Both the position numbers and the translations under genes were made by a program. A stretch of 64,000 nucleotides of DNA from NCBI RefSeq assembly GCF_003710085.1, contig NZ_CP033324.1, positions 3,535,501-3,599,500 of the forward strand, written 5' to 3'. A model generated the notes under the pieces. It made no database searches. It was not told the origin of the DNA and saw only the letters and a list, made by a program, of their open reading frames with translations. Below, one piece after another: positions 1 through 7,964 of this stretch (positions are counted from its first letter, which is position 1; the number at the start of each line of letters is the position of its first letter). The stretch comes from Nocardioides pantholopis (lineage in GTDB: Bacteria; Actinomycetota; Actinomycetes; Propionibacteriales; Nocardioidaceae).

Positions 1-1
1 C

Positions 2-403
2 AGCGTCCCCGCGCTGCGGGCCCGCGAGATCGCCGGCCAGCTGCAGTACCAGCGCGCGTTCCGCACCTACCTGCACGCCTGGATGGGCGGTACGCCGGCC
101 ACGGCGCTGCGGGCGGAGCTGATGGCGAACGTCGTGGTCACCGCGCACAACCACGTGCTGCGCAGCTGGCTGCGGGGCGAGACCACGTCACCGGCGGAGG
201 CCGAGGCGGACTTCGACCGGGCGATGGCCGAGGCCGTCGCGGTCCTCGACCCCGGCCCTGGCGGCCTTGGCAGCCCAAGTGGCACCGGCGCGGACACGGC
301 TGTCGTCGTGCTGCGCACCACCCGCCCGCTCGAGGAGCTGCTCCCCGAGCTGCGGGCCGTGACCGAGCGACCTGGCCGCATCTCCCCCGAGGAGAAGGGC
401 TGA
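2..403 (+). CDS. TetR-family transcriptional regulator, C-terminal part (5' truncated by window edge)
   Basis: Only the last 133 residues are present; the reading frame is open from base 2 to TGA at 401-403 and the DNA-binding half lies outside the window. The visible part is all-helical, with the pattern REIAGQLQYQRAFRTYL followed by LRAELMANVVVTAHNHVLRSWLRG. This resembles the MftR-like ligand-binding domain of TetR proteins, where it senses a small hydrophobic ligand. An MFS exporter starts 38 bases downstream on the same strand, a common regulator-pump arrangement, so control of that exporter is a reasonable inference. The TetR assignment rests on the C-terminal domain only. Confidence 0.6.
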   Translation, partial: SVPALRAREIAGQLQYQRAFRTYLHAWMGGTPATALRAELMANVVVTAHNHVLRSWLRGETTSPAEAEADFDRAMAEAVAVLDPGPGGLGSPSGTGADTAVVVLRTTRPLEELLPELRAVTERPGRISPEEKG

Positions 404-441
404 GCTCCGACGGCCGGCCCGGCCGCCCGGCGCTCAGCCCG

Positions 442-1815
442 GTGCGACTGCGACTGCTGCTGGCCACGCTCGCGCTGCTGACCACCGTGACAGCGGTGGT
501 CAGCAGCCTCGGCGCGCCGCTGGTGCCGGCGCTCGCCACGGAGCTCGGCGTACCGCTCGAGGACGCGCAGTGGTCGCTGACCGCGACCCTGCTCGCCGGC
601 GTGGTGAGTACGCCGCTGGTCGGCCGGCTCGGCACCGGACGGCTGCGCCGCCCCGTGGTCGTCGGCGGGCTGGTGCTGGTCACCCTCGGCACCGTCCTGG
701 CCGCCGTTGCTCCCGGGCTCGGCCTGCTGGTCGCGGGCCGGGCGCTGCAGGGTCTCGGCCTCTCCCTGGTGCCGCTGGCGCTTGCTGTTGCGCGCGACGT
801 CGTCCCAGCGCACCGGCTGCCCGGCGTGGTCGCCACGCTGTCGGTGACCACGGTGGCCGGCGCCGGGCTCGGCTATCCGCTGACCTCCGCGGTCGCCGGA
901 GCGGGCGGCATCGCGGCCGCGTTCTGGCTCGGCACCGGGCTCACCGCCGCGACCCTGCTGCTGGTCCTCGCGGTGCTGCCGCGCGACACCGGCGCCCCGC
1001 CCGCGCCGGTGGACTGGCTCGGCGCCGGCCTCAGCGGGCTCGGGCTGCTCGGCGTACTGCTGGCGGTCAGCCGGGGCGAGATCTGGGGCTGGGCGGCGCC
1101 GACGACGCTGGGGTCCGCGGGCCTCGGCCTGCTCCTGATGGCGGCGTTCGTGCGTCGCACCCTCGCGGTCCGGCATCCCCTGGTCGACCTGCGGCTGGGA
1201 ATCCGGCCGGGCGTGGCCGCGCCCAACCTGGTCGCGTTCGTCGCCGGCGTCGGCATGTACAGCATGCTCACCCTGGTGGTGGTCGTCGTGCAGACCGGCG
1301 ACAGCGGCGGAGCCGACTGGGGGCTGGGCCGCTCGGTGGCCGTGGCCGGCTGGGTGCTGGTGCCGTACGCGGTGCTGAGCGTGCTGGGCAACCAGGCCGC
1401 CCGCGCCGTCGCGCGCCGGTTCGGCACCGCCGCGCTGCTGCCGACCGGATGCCTGCTCTTCCTCGCCGCCACCCTGCTGCTGGCCGTGCGGCACGACTCG
1501 CTCGCCGAGGTGCTGGTGGCGATGGGCGTGGGCGGGCTGGGCAGCGGCTTCACGTTCTCCTCGCTCGCCGCGCTCATGGTGCCGCACCTGCCGCCGCACG
1601 AGACCGGCAGCGCGCTCGCGCTCAACCAGGTGCTGCGCTCGCTGGGCTTCACCGTCGGCAGCGCGGCCTCGGTGACCCTGATGCACCTGTTCGGCGGGGT
1701 CGGCGAGACCGGCTTCCGCAGCGCCCTGCTCGTCGTCGCCGGCGTCTGGGTCCTCGCCGCCCTGGCGAGCTGGTGGCTGGGCCGCCGTACGCCGGGGGCG
1801 CTCGCCGTCGGCTGA
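442..1815 (+). CDS. MFS drug/H+ antiporter-type transporter
   Basis: This 457-residue integral membrane protein is almost wholly hydrophobic. Its N-terminus is VRLRLLLATLALLTTVTAVVSS, followed by the MFS motif-A region (LVGRLGTGRLRRP) near residue 63 and a motif-C-like segment. Length and motif spacing fit the DHA family of multidrug exporters, which use the proton gradient to expel small molecules at the cytoplasmic membrane. The start is GTG at 442; there is no clear Shine-Dalgarno. The gene lies just behind a TetR gene and converges on a second MFS gene with a gap of only 14 bases. Substrate is unknown. Confidence 0.8.
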   Translation: MRLRLLLATLALLTTVTAVVSSLGAPLVPALATELGVPLEDAQWSLTATLLAGVVSTPLVGRLGTGRLRRPVVVGGLVLVTLGTVLAAVAPGLGLLVAGRALQGLGLSLVPLALAVARDVVPAHRLPGVVATLSVTTVAGAGLGYPLTSAVAGAGGIAAAFWLGTGLTAATLLLVLAVLPRDTGAPPAPVDWLGAGLSGLGLLGVLLAVSRGEIWGWAAPTTLGSAGLGLLLMAAFVRRTLAVRHPLVDLRLGIRPGVAAPNLVAFVAGVGMYSMLTLVVVVVQTGDSGGADWGLGRSVAVAGWVLVPYAVLSVLGNQAARAVARRFGTAALLPTGCLLFLAATLLLAVRHDSLAEVLVAMGVGGLGSGFTFSSLAALMVPHLPPHETGSALALNQVLRSLGFTVGSAASVTLMHLFGGVGETGFRSALLVVAGVWVLAALASWWLGRRTPGALAVG

Positions 1816-1829
1816 CGGCACGGGGCGGC

Positions 1830-3161
1830 TCAGGCCGGCTCGCCCACGACCACCCGGGGCCGGCGCAGCTCGGGCACCAGCGCCACCAGGCCGAGGACCG
1901 GCAGCGCCGCCAGGACCACGAAGCTCCACGGGATGCCGACCACGCCGCCCAGCCCGCCGACCACTGCAGAGCCGACCGAGCCGCCGACCAGGAACAGCAG
2001 CGTCGCCACGCCGAGCGCGACGCCACGGACGTCGGCGTGCACCGCGTCGCCGACGGCCGCCATCAGCGAGGGCTGGCCCAGGCTGAAGGCCAGCGTGACG
2101 GCGACGACCGCGAGGCCGACCAGGAGGCCGGAGGCCAGGCCCGCGCCCAGCCCGCCGAGCAGCAGCGCACCGGAGGCGACGACCCCCGAGATCGCGAGGG
2201 CCTTGGCCGGGCCGATCCGGGCCAGCAGCGGCCCGGTCCAGCGCGGCACCAGGAGCGCGACCACGGCGCTCGGGACCAGCAGCAGACCCACCTGCCAGGC
2301 CTCCCAGCCGGCGTGCACGAGCACGGTCGGGATCCCGACGAGCTGGGCGAACCACGCCGCGGGAACCGCTGCCGCGGCGACCGCGCTGCGGACCACCGTG
2401 CCGTTGCGGATGACGGCGATCGGCAGGAAGCCGTGTGGTCGGCGGCGTACCTGGAGCGCCACCGCCGGCGCCCCCAGCACCAGCAGCGTGCCGCCCACCA
2501 CGGCGACCAGCAGGCCGGTCGAGGGCGACTGCACCAGCAGCACCAGGCCGGCCGCGGTCGCGGCGACGAGGACGGCTCCGAGCACGTCGAGGCTGGCGCC
2601 GCTGCCGCCACCGGCGAGCGCGCGCCACAGGAACGGCAGCACGACCAGGCCGAGGACCGGCAGCGCCATCACCGCCCGCCACCCGAAGGCGTGCTCCACG
2701 ATGCCGCCCGCCAGCGGCCCGAGGCAGCTGATCGCGCCGGCCATGCCCGCCAGCCGGCCGAGGGCCAGCCCGCGGACCTCGCCGTCGTAGCGGGCGCTGA
2801 GCGCCGCGACCCCGAGCGTGGGCACCGCGGCGGCCCCCGCGCCCTGGAGCACCCGGGCGCCGAGCAGGACCTCGAAGGTCGGCGCGGCGGCGGCCAGCAG
2901 GGCGCCGGCGGTCATCAGGCCGACGCCGACCAGGAGCGGGATCCGGACGCCGACGAGGTCGGAGATCCGCCCGTAGACAGCTGTCGTCACCGCGAGCATC
3001 AGCGCGTAGACGGTGATCGTCCAGGTCGCCAGCCCGACACTCACGTCGAGGTCGGCACCCAGCAGCGGCACCGCGACCGCCGCCGAGGAGGACCCCATGC
3101 CGGCGAGACCGAAGAGCAGCCCGAGCAGCAGGGCCGTACGGCGGGAGTCGTCGGCGCGCAT
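1830..3161 (-). CDS. MFS transporter
   Basis: A 443-residue polytopic membrane protein. MFS hallmarks are an N-terminal helix rich in Gly/Ala, the motif-A-like YGRISDLVGVRIPLL near residue 63, and the motif-C-like GPLAGGIVEHAFGWRAVM around residue 150. It is a putative efflux pump of the DHA type. It is divergent from the MarR gene at 3254 with 92 bases between the starts, a layout often seen when a MarR protein controls an exporter. Its 3' end faces the MFS gene at 442-1815; the two exporters are not close paralogues by eye. Confidence 0.8.
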   Translation of the reverse strand: MRADDSRRTALLLGLLFGLAGMGSSSAAVAVPLLGADLDVSVGLATWTITVYALMLAVTTAVYGRISDLVGVRIPLLVGVGLMTAGALLAAAAPTFEVLLGARVLQGAGAAAVPTLGVAALSARYDGEVRGLALGRLAGMAGAISCLGPLAGGIVEHAFGWRAVMALPVLGLVVLPFLWRALAGGGSGASLDVLGAVLVAATAAGLVLLVQSPSTGLLVAVVGGTLLVLGAPAVALQVRRRPHGFLPIAVIRNGTVVRSAVAAAAVPAAWFAQLVGIPTVLVHAGWEAWQVGLLLVPSAVVALLVPRWTGPLLARIGPAKALAISGVVASGALLLGGLGAGLASGLLVGLAVVAVTLAFSLGQPSLMAAVGDAVHADVRGVALGVATLLFLVGGSVGSAVVGGLGGVVGIPWSFVVLAALPVLGLVALVPELRRPRVVVGEPA

Positions 3162-3169
3162 GATGGGCC

Positions 3170-3226
3170 CAACCCGCGGCGGGGCCGGGTTGTTCCGGCG
3201 GAGGCGCGCGGGATGCTCGGACGTCC
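3170..3226. promoter_or_regulatory. Divergent MFS/MarR intergenic region with inverted repeat and GGACGTCC site
   Basis: The 92-base spacer contains an inverted repeat with 7-base arms (CAACCCG at 3170-3176, CGGGTTG at 3186-3192) and, nearer the MarR start, the perfect palindrome GGACGTCC at 3219-3226. The same octamer core recurs in the operator before icmF at 3843-3850. The two sites may be bound by the same MarR protein; this is inference from position and shared sequence. Confidence 0.4.
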
Positions 3227-3240
3227 ACGCTTGCAGGCCG

Positions 3241-3246
3241 TAGCCT
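3241..3246 (+). promoter_or_regulatory. -10-like box, leaderless promoter of the MarR gene
   Basis: TAGCCT lies 7 bases before the GTG start at 3254, the spacing expected if transcription begins at the start codon. Confidence 0.45.
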
Positions 3247-3253
3247 TGTCCGG

Positions 3254-3772
3254 GTGACCCCCGACCGCGACCCCATCCGCGAGGCGCACGCGCAGTGGCG
3301 CCGCCACGGCTGGGACGACGCCGCGGCCGGGATGGCGATGGTGACCTCGGTGGTCCGCGTGCAGCAGCTGCTGATGGAGCGCATCGATGCGGTGCTGCGC
3401 CCGCTCGGCCTGACCTTCGCGCGCTACGAGGTGCTGCGGCTGCTGTCGTTCGTGCAGTCCGGGTCGCTGCCGATGACCCGCCTGGGCTCGCTGCTGCAGG
3501 TGCATCCCACCAGCGTCACCAGCGCGGTGGAGCGGCTGGTCCGCCAGGGGTACGTCGAGCGGCTGCGGCGCGAGGACGACCGCCGGGTCATCCTCGCCTC
3601 GATCACCGACGCCGGCCGCGCCGTCGTCGAGGAGGCCACCCGCGGCCTCAACGCCGAGGTCTTCGAGTCCCCCGGCCTGCCCCCGGACGACGTCGCCCGC
3701 CTCACCGAGCTGCTCGGCGCGCTCCGCGCCAGCGCCGGTGACCACGTCGCCGAGCCGGTCGGCTCGGACTGA
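3254..3772 (+). CDS. MarR-family transcriptional regulator
   Basis: 172 residues with the MarR winged-helix layout: helix RVQQLLMERIDAVLRPLGLTF, then ARYEVLRLL, the recognition helix HPTSVTSAVERLVRQGYVER (about residues 90-110), and the beta-wing RREDDRRVILASITDAGR, whose DxR motif is typical. MarR proteins are dimeric and usually repress neighbouring genes until a small ligand binds. It is divergent from an MFS exporter and directly upstream of icmF, with a large palindrome between it and icmF. It could therefore respond to an acyl-CoA or organic acid; the ligand is inferred from context only. Confidence 0.85.
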   Translation: MTPDRDPIREAHAQWRRHGWDDAAAGMAMVTSVVRVQQLLMERIDAVLRPLGLTFARYEVLRLLSFVQSGSLPMTRLGSLLQVHPTSVTSAVERLVRQGYVERLRREDDRRVILASITDAGRAVVEEATRGLNAEVFESPGLPPDDVARLTELLGALRASAGDHVAEPVGSD

Positions 3773-3799
3773 GGGCTGGGTTCCCCCGCGGCCCCGCGG

Positions 3800-3855
3800 T
3801 TACTTCCAAGTAATTGGTTGGATGTCCTACCATCGACTTGTAGGACGTCCAACCA
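3800..3855 (+). promoter_or_regulatory. Operator/promoter of icmF: stacked palindromes
   Basis: Two palindromic elements lie side by side. The first, TTACTTCCAAGTAA at 3800-3813, has perfect 6-base arms around CC. The second is a large inverted repeat with arms at 3815-3830 and 3840-3855 (16 bases, one mismatch, 9-base spacer). Each arm is itself palindromic around GGAYGTCC. TTGGAT (3818-3823) and TAGGAC (3841-3846) are 17 bases apart and could be the -35 and -10 boxes, which would bury the promoter inside the operator. A Shine-Dalgarno GAGGG follows at 3865-3869, five bases before the icmF ATG. Confidence 0.65.
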
Positions 3856-3874
3856 TCTGCGAACGAGGGTCTCC

Positions 3875-6800
3875 ATGTCCGAGCTCCACCAGCCCCGCAA
3901 CCCGGTCCGGCTCGTGACCGCGAGCAGCCTCTTCGACGGTCACGACGCCTCGATCAACATCATGCGGCGGATCTTCCAGTCCCAGGGCTGCGAGGTCATC
4001 CACCTCGGGCACAACCGCTCGGTGCAGGAGATCGTGGACGCCGCGGTCGAGGAGGACGTGCAGGGCGTCGCCGTGTCCTCCTACCAGGGCGGGCACGTGG
4101 AGTACTTCGAGTACCTGGTGGAGTCGCTGCGCGCCCAGGGCGCCGGCCACGTCCAGGTCGTCGGCGGTGGCGGCGGCGTGATCGTGCACGACGAGATCGA
4201 GCGGCTGCGCGCCAGCGGCGTCACGATCTTCTCCCCCGAGGACGGCCAGCGCCTCGGCCTGGCCGGAATGATCAACACAGTCGTGCGGGCCTGCGACACC
4301 GACCTGGTGGCGCAGCACGCCGTCGACGCCGACGCGGTCCTCGCCGGCGACCGGACCGCGGTGGCGCGGGCGATCACCGCCGCCGAGCAGGGCCGGCTGC
4401 CGGACGACGTACTCGGCCGCCTGCGCGCCGCCGGGCACACGCCGCCGATCCTCGGCATCACCGGCACCGGGGGCTCCGGCAAGTCCTCGCTGACCGACGA
4501 GCTGGTACGCCGGCTCCGCGTCGACCAGCAGGACAAGCTGCGGGTCGCCGTCCTCGCCGTCGACCCCACCCGCCGCAGGGGCGGTGGCGCGCTGCTGGGC
4601 GACCGGATCCGGATGAACTCCCTCGACGGCGACCGCGCGTTCTTCCGCTCGCTGGCCACCCGCGGCGCGCACGAGCTGCCCGAGCACCTCGACGACGTGC
4701 TGCTGGTGCTGCGCGCGGCCGGGTTCGACCTGGTGATCGTGGAGACCCCGGGCATCGGCCAGGGCGACGCCGCCATCGTCCCGTTCGTCGACACCTCCCT
4801 GTACGTGATGACGCCGGAGTTCGGCGCCGCCTCGCAGCTGGAGAAGATCGACATGCTCGACTTCGCCGACGTCGTCGCGATCAACAAGTTCGAGCGCCGC
4901 GGCGCCGAGGACGCCCTGCGCGACGTCGGCCGCCAGCTGGTCCGCAACCGGGAGGCGTTCGGGCAGCGGCCCGAGGACATGCCGGTCTTCGGCACCTCGG
5001 CCGCCACCTTCAACGACGACGGCGTCACCGCGCTCTACCAGCAGCTGCGCGACCTGCTCGCCGGCCACGGGCTGCCGGTCGCCGAGGGCACCCTGCCCCG
5101 CGTCGGGACTCGGCACTCCACCACGATCGGCGCGGTCGTGCCGCCCGAGCGGGTCCGCTACCTCGCGGAGATCACCGAGACCGTGCGCGGCTACCACGCC
5201 CGCACCGAGGAGCTGGTCGAGCAGGCCCGCCGGGTCCAGCGGCTGGACGCGGTGGCCGCGGAGCTGGCCGGCGCCGCCGGGCTGGACGCCGGCGGCGTAC
5301 CCGCCCTGCTCGAGCAGGCCCGGGCCGGGCTCGACCCGGACGTGGCGGCGCAGCTCGCGGGCTGGCCCGACGTGGTCGCGTCGTACGCCGGAGACGAGCA
5401 GGTCGTGACCGTGCGGGACCGGGAGATCGTCACCGCGCTCTCGCGGCAGTCGCTCAGCGGCACCCGGGTGCCGCGCGTCGCGCTCCCGGCGTACGCCGAC
5501 CACGGCGAGCTGGTCCGGTTCTGGCGCCGGGAGAACCTCCCCGGCCGGTTCCCGTACACGGCCGGCGTCTTCGCGTTCAAGCGCGACAACGAGGACCCGG
5601 CCCGGATGTTCGCCGGCGAGGGCGACCCGGCCCGGACCAACCGGCGGTTCAAGGTGCTCTCCGAGGGCCAGCCGGCGACCCGCCTCTCCACCGCGTTCGA
5701 CTCGGTGACGCTCTACGGCCGCGACCCCGACGAGCGCCCCGACATCTACGGCAAGGTCGGCACCTCCGGGGTCAGCGTCGCCTCGCTGGACGACATGCGG
5801 ACCCTCTACGACGGCTTCGACCTGCTCTCGCCGACGACCAGCGTCTCGATGACGATCAACGGCCCGGCGCCCACCGTGCTGGCGTTCTTCCTCAACACAG
5901 TCCTGGACCAGGCCGCCGAGCGCGGCGTGGACCCGGCGACCGCGCTGCAGACCGTGCGCGGCACCGTGCAGGCCGACATCCTCAAGGAGGACCAGGGCCA
6001 GAACACCTGCCTGTTCTCCACCGAGTTCTCGCTGCGGATGATGGCCGACATCCAGGAGTGGTTCATCGAGCAGCAGGTCCGCAACTTCTACTCGGTCAGC
6101 ATCTCCGGCTACCACATCGCCGAGGCCGGGGCGAACCCGATCAGCCAGCTCGCGTTCACGCTCGCGAACGGGTTCACCTACGTCGAGGCCTACCTGGCCC
6201 GGGGCATGGACATCGACGACTTCGCCCCGAACCTGTCGTTCTTCTTCTCCAACGGCATGGACCCGGAGTACTCCGTCATCGGCCGCGTCGCGCGCCGGAT
6301 CTGGGCGGTCGCGATGAAGGAGCGGTACGGCGCCGCCGAGCGCTCGCAGAAGCTGAAGTACCACGTCCAGACCTCGGGCCGCTCGCTGCACGCGCAGGAG
6401 ATGGACTTCAACGACATCCGCACGACCCTGCAGGCGCTGGTCGCGATCTACGACAACGCCAACAGCCTGCACACCAACGCCTACGACGAGGCCGTGACGA
6501 CCCCGGGCGAGGAGTCGGTACGCCGGGCCCTGGCGATCCAGATGATCATCAACCGCGAGTGGGGCCTGGCGATCAACGAGAACCCGCTCCAGGGCGCGTT
6601 CATCATCGACGAGCTCACCGACCTCGTGGAGGAGGCAGTGCTCGCGGAGTTCGACCGGATCAACGAGCGCGGCGGGGTGCTCGGCGCCATGGAGACCGGC
6701 TACCAGCGTGGCCGGATCCAGGACGAGTCGATGCTCTACGAGCACCGCAAGCACGACGGGTCGCTGCCGATCATCGGCGTCAACACGTTCCGCAGGCCCG

Positions 6801-7060
6801 AGTCCGGGGACGGCACCCCCGACCACGTCGAGCTGGCCCGCGCCACCTCCGCGGAGAAGGAGTCCCAGCTGCGCCGGGTCCGCGAGTTCCAGGCCGCCCA
6901 CGCTGCGGAGTCCGAGGCCGCCCTGGCCCGGCTCAAGGCGGCCGCCACGTCCGGCGAGAACGTCTTCGCCGTACTCATGGACGCCGCGCGGGTGTGCACG
7001 CTCGGGCAGGTCACCGAGGCGTTCTTCGAAGTGGGAGGCGCCTACCGGCGCAACGTGTGA
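3875..7060 (+). CDS. icmF: Fused isobutyryl-CoA mutase, adenosylcobalamin-dependent (IcmF)
   Basis: The 1,061-residue protein has the complete IcmF layout. An N-terminal cobalamin-binding Rossmann domain (LFDGHDASINIMRR near residues 19-32) precedes a MeaI-type G-protein chaperone domain (P-loop GTGGSGKSS near residues 196-204). The TIM-barrel mutase domain follows (from about residue 520; TVLDQAAERGVDP, QNTCLFSTEFSLRMM, ISGYHIAEAGANPISQ). The enzyme interconverts isobutyryl-CoA and n-butyryl-CoA by a radical carbon-skeleton rearrangement, and the GTPase domain guards B12 loading. The ATG at 3875 is chosen over an upstream in-frame ATG at 3818 because it has GAGGG five bases upstream and because the operator covers 3818. 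A related acyl-CoA preference (isovaleryl/pivalyl) is possible. Confidence 0.93.
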   Translation: MSELHQPRNPVRLVTASSLFDGHDASINIMRRIFQSQGCEVIHLGHNRSVQEIVDAAVEEDVQGVAVSSYQGGHVEYFEYLVESLRAQGAGHVQVVGGGGGVIVHDEIERLRASGVTIFSPEDGQRLGLAGMINTVVRACDTDLVAQHAVDADAVLAGDRTAVARAITAAEQGRLPDDVLGRLRAAGHTPPILGITGTGGSGKSSLTDELVRRLRVDQQDKLRVAVLAVDPTRRRGGGALLGDRIRMNSLDGDRAFFRSLATRGAHELPEHLDDVLLVLRAAGFDLVIVETPGIGQGDAAIVPFVDTSLYVMTPEFGAASQLEKIDMLDFADVVAINKFERRGAEDALRDVGRQLVRNREAFGQRPEDMPVFGTSAATFNDDGVTALYQQLRDLLAGHGLPVAEGTLPRVGTRHSTTIGAVVPPERVRYLAEITETVRGYHARTEELVEQARRVQRLDAVAAELAGAAGLDAGGVPALLEQARAGLDPDVAAQLAGWPDVVASYAGDEQVVTVRDREIVTALSRQSLSGTRVPRVALPAYADHGELVRFWRRENLPGRFPYTAGVFAFKRDNEDPARMFAGEGDPARTNRRFKVLSEGQPATRLSTAFDSVTLYGRDPDERPDIYGKVGTSGVSVASLDDMRTLYDGFDLLSPTTSVSMTINGPAPTVLAFFLNTVLDQAAERGVDPATALQTVRGTVQADILKEDQGQNTCLFSTEFSLRMMADIQEWFIEQQVRNFYSVSISGYHIAEAGANPISQLAFTLANGFTYVEAYLARGMDIDDFAPNLSFFFSNGMDPEYSVIGRVARRIWAVAMKERYGAAERSQKLKYHVQTSGRSLHAQEMDFNDIRTTLQALVAIYDNANSLHTNAYDEAVTTPGEESVRRALAIQMIINREWGLAINENPLQGAFIIDELTDLVEEAVLAEFDRINERGGVLGAMETGYQRGRIQDESMLYEHRKHDGSLPIIGVNTFRRPESGDGTPDHVELARATSAEKESQLRRVREFQAAHAAESEAALARLKAAATSGENVFAVLMDAARVCTLGQVTEAFFEVGGAYRRNV

Positions 7061-7076
7061 GCCCGCGGAGGCGGGG

Positions 7077-7082
7077 TAGGAC
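7077..7082 (+). promoter_or_regulatory. -10-like box before the DUF4333 lipoprotein gene
   Basis: TAGGAC ends 6 bases before the GTG start at 7089, consistent with a leaderless transcript. Confidence 0.35.
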
Positions 7083-7088
7083 CGGGGC

Positions 7089-7418
7089 GTGCGCCGATCC
7101 GCCTGCGTCCCACTCGCCCTGCTCGCTCCGCTCGGCCTGGGCGGCCTGGGCGCCTGCTCCGCCTCGGTGAGCACGACCCCGGCCGCGGTCAGCGAGGAGC
7201 AGGTGGAGCGCAGGGCCACCACGGAGCTGACCCGCACCATCGGCACCGCCCCCGACGACATCGACTGCCCCGGGGACCTCGAGGCCGAGGAGGGCGCCAC
7301 GATGCGGTGCGTGCTCACCGCGGGCACCGACCGGCTCGGCGTGACCGTCACGGTCACCCGGGTCGACGGCGAGGACGTCCGCTTCGACATCGAGGTCGAC
7401 GAGGAGATGATGCCGTGA
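7089..7418 (+). CDS. Small DUF4333-type lipoprotein
   Basis: 109 residues. A lipoprotein signal peptide ends at LGAC with Cys23 as the predicted lipidated residue, so the mature protein is tethered to the outer face of the membrane. The rest has the DUF4333 pattern: helix EEQVERRATTELTRTIG, then IDCPGDLEAEEGATMRCVLTAG with two cysteines, then alternating Thr/Val strands. Function of the family is unknown; many such proteins occur in Actinobacteria, often in multiple copies. It follows icmF by 28 bases but has its own promoter-like box. The GTG start sits just behind that box. Confidence 0.7.
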   Translation: MRRSACVPLALLAPLGLGGLGACSASVSTTPAAVSEEQVERRATTELTRTIGTAPDDIDCPGDLEAEEGATMRCVLTAGTDRLGVTVTVTRVDGEDVRFDIEVDEEMMP

Positions 7419-7456
7419 GGCACACGCCCCGTCCCGCCGGCCGCGGACCGACCCGT

Positions 7457-7462
7457 TAACCT
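7457..7462 (+). promoter_or_regulatory. -10-like box before the thioesterase gene
   Basis: TAACCT lies 7 bases before the GTG at 7470; no Shine-Dalgarno is visible, so a leaderless mRNA is likely. Confidence 0.45.
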
Positions 7463-7469
7463 CAGCCCC

Positions 7470-7964
7470 GTGACCACCCTGCCGTCGTACGACGAGATCG
7501 CCGCCCTTCCCGCCTACGCCGAGCAGTCGGTGCCGACGGCGTTCGAGGACATCAACGGGCACCTGAACGTGCGCCACTACCTCGGCATCGCGTCCGAGGG
7601 GCTGGACGAGGCCCTGCTCGAGGTCGGGATCCCGCAGAACTGGGTGGACCGCGGCTTCGCGATCTTCTCCGCCGAGCATCACCTGACCTACCTCTCCGAG
7701 CTGCACACCGGCGACAAGGTCTCGGTGCGGGTGCGCCTGGTCGGCCGCTCCGAGCGGGCCGCGCACGTCGTGGTCTACCTGCTCGACGACGGCCACCAGG
7801 AGATCAGCTACGTGATGGAGGAGATCTTCCTCCACATGGACATGTCCACCCGGCGCACCTCCCCGTGGCCCGAGGACGTCGCGGCGAAGATCGACGCCGC
7901 CGTCGCCGAGCACGAGGCACTGTCCTTCCCGACCACGCTGTCGGGGTCCATGGCCCTGCGGTGA
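7470..7964 (+). CDS. Hotdog-fold acyl-CoA thioesterase
   Basis: 164 residues of the 4HBT type. The catalytic/N-terminal motif FEDINGHLNVRHYLGIASEG matches the D-x-x-x-H-x-N signature, followed by the long hotdog helix and strands FAIFSAEHHLTYLSELHTGDKVSVRVRL. Such enzymes hydrolyse acyl-CoA to free acid and CoA in the cytoplasm. The sequence resembles the thioesterase partner found with carnitine dehydrogenases, but no such partner is nearby. The stop overlaps the next gene's GTG (GTGA), so the two are probably cotranslated. The exact acyl substrate is unknown. Confidence 0.75.
   Translation: MTTLPSYDEIAALPAYAEQSVPTAFEDINGHLNVRHYLGIASEGLDEALLEVGIPQNWVDRGFAIFSAEHHLTYLSELHTGDKVSVRVRLVGRSERAAHVVVYLLDDGHQEISYVMEEIFLHMDMSTRRTSPWPEDVAAKIDAAVAEHEALSFPTTLSGSMALR

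Noticed and set aside
67..3384. Long open frames overlapping both MFS genes and the TetR/MarR genes
   Set aside because: They cross several well-supported genes and have the Arg/Gly/Ala-rich make-up of shadow frames.
3773..3874. Cobalamin riboswitch before icmF
   Set aside because: The leader after the likely promoter is about 20 bases, far too short, and no B12-box is present; the structure is a DNA palindrome fitting a protein operator.
3827..7477. A 1,216-codon open frame antisense to icmF
   Set aside because: Explained by the codon bias of icmF; residues are mostly Val/Gly/Arg/His without any recognisable motif.
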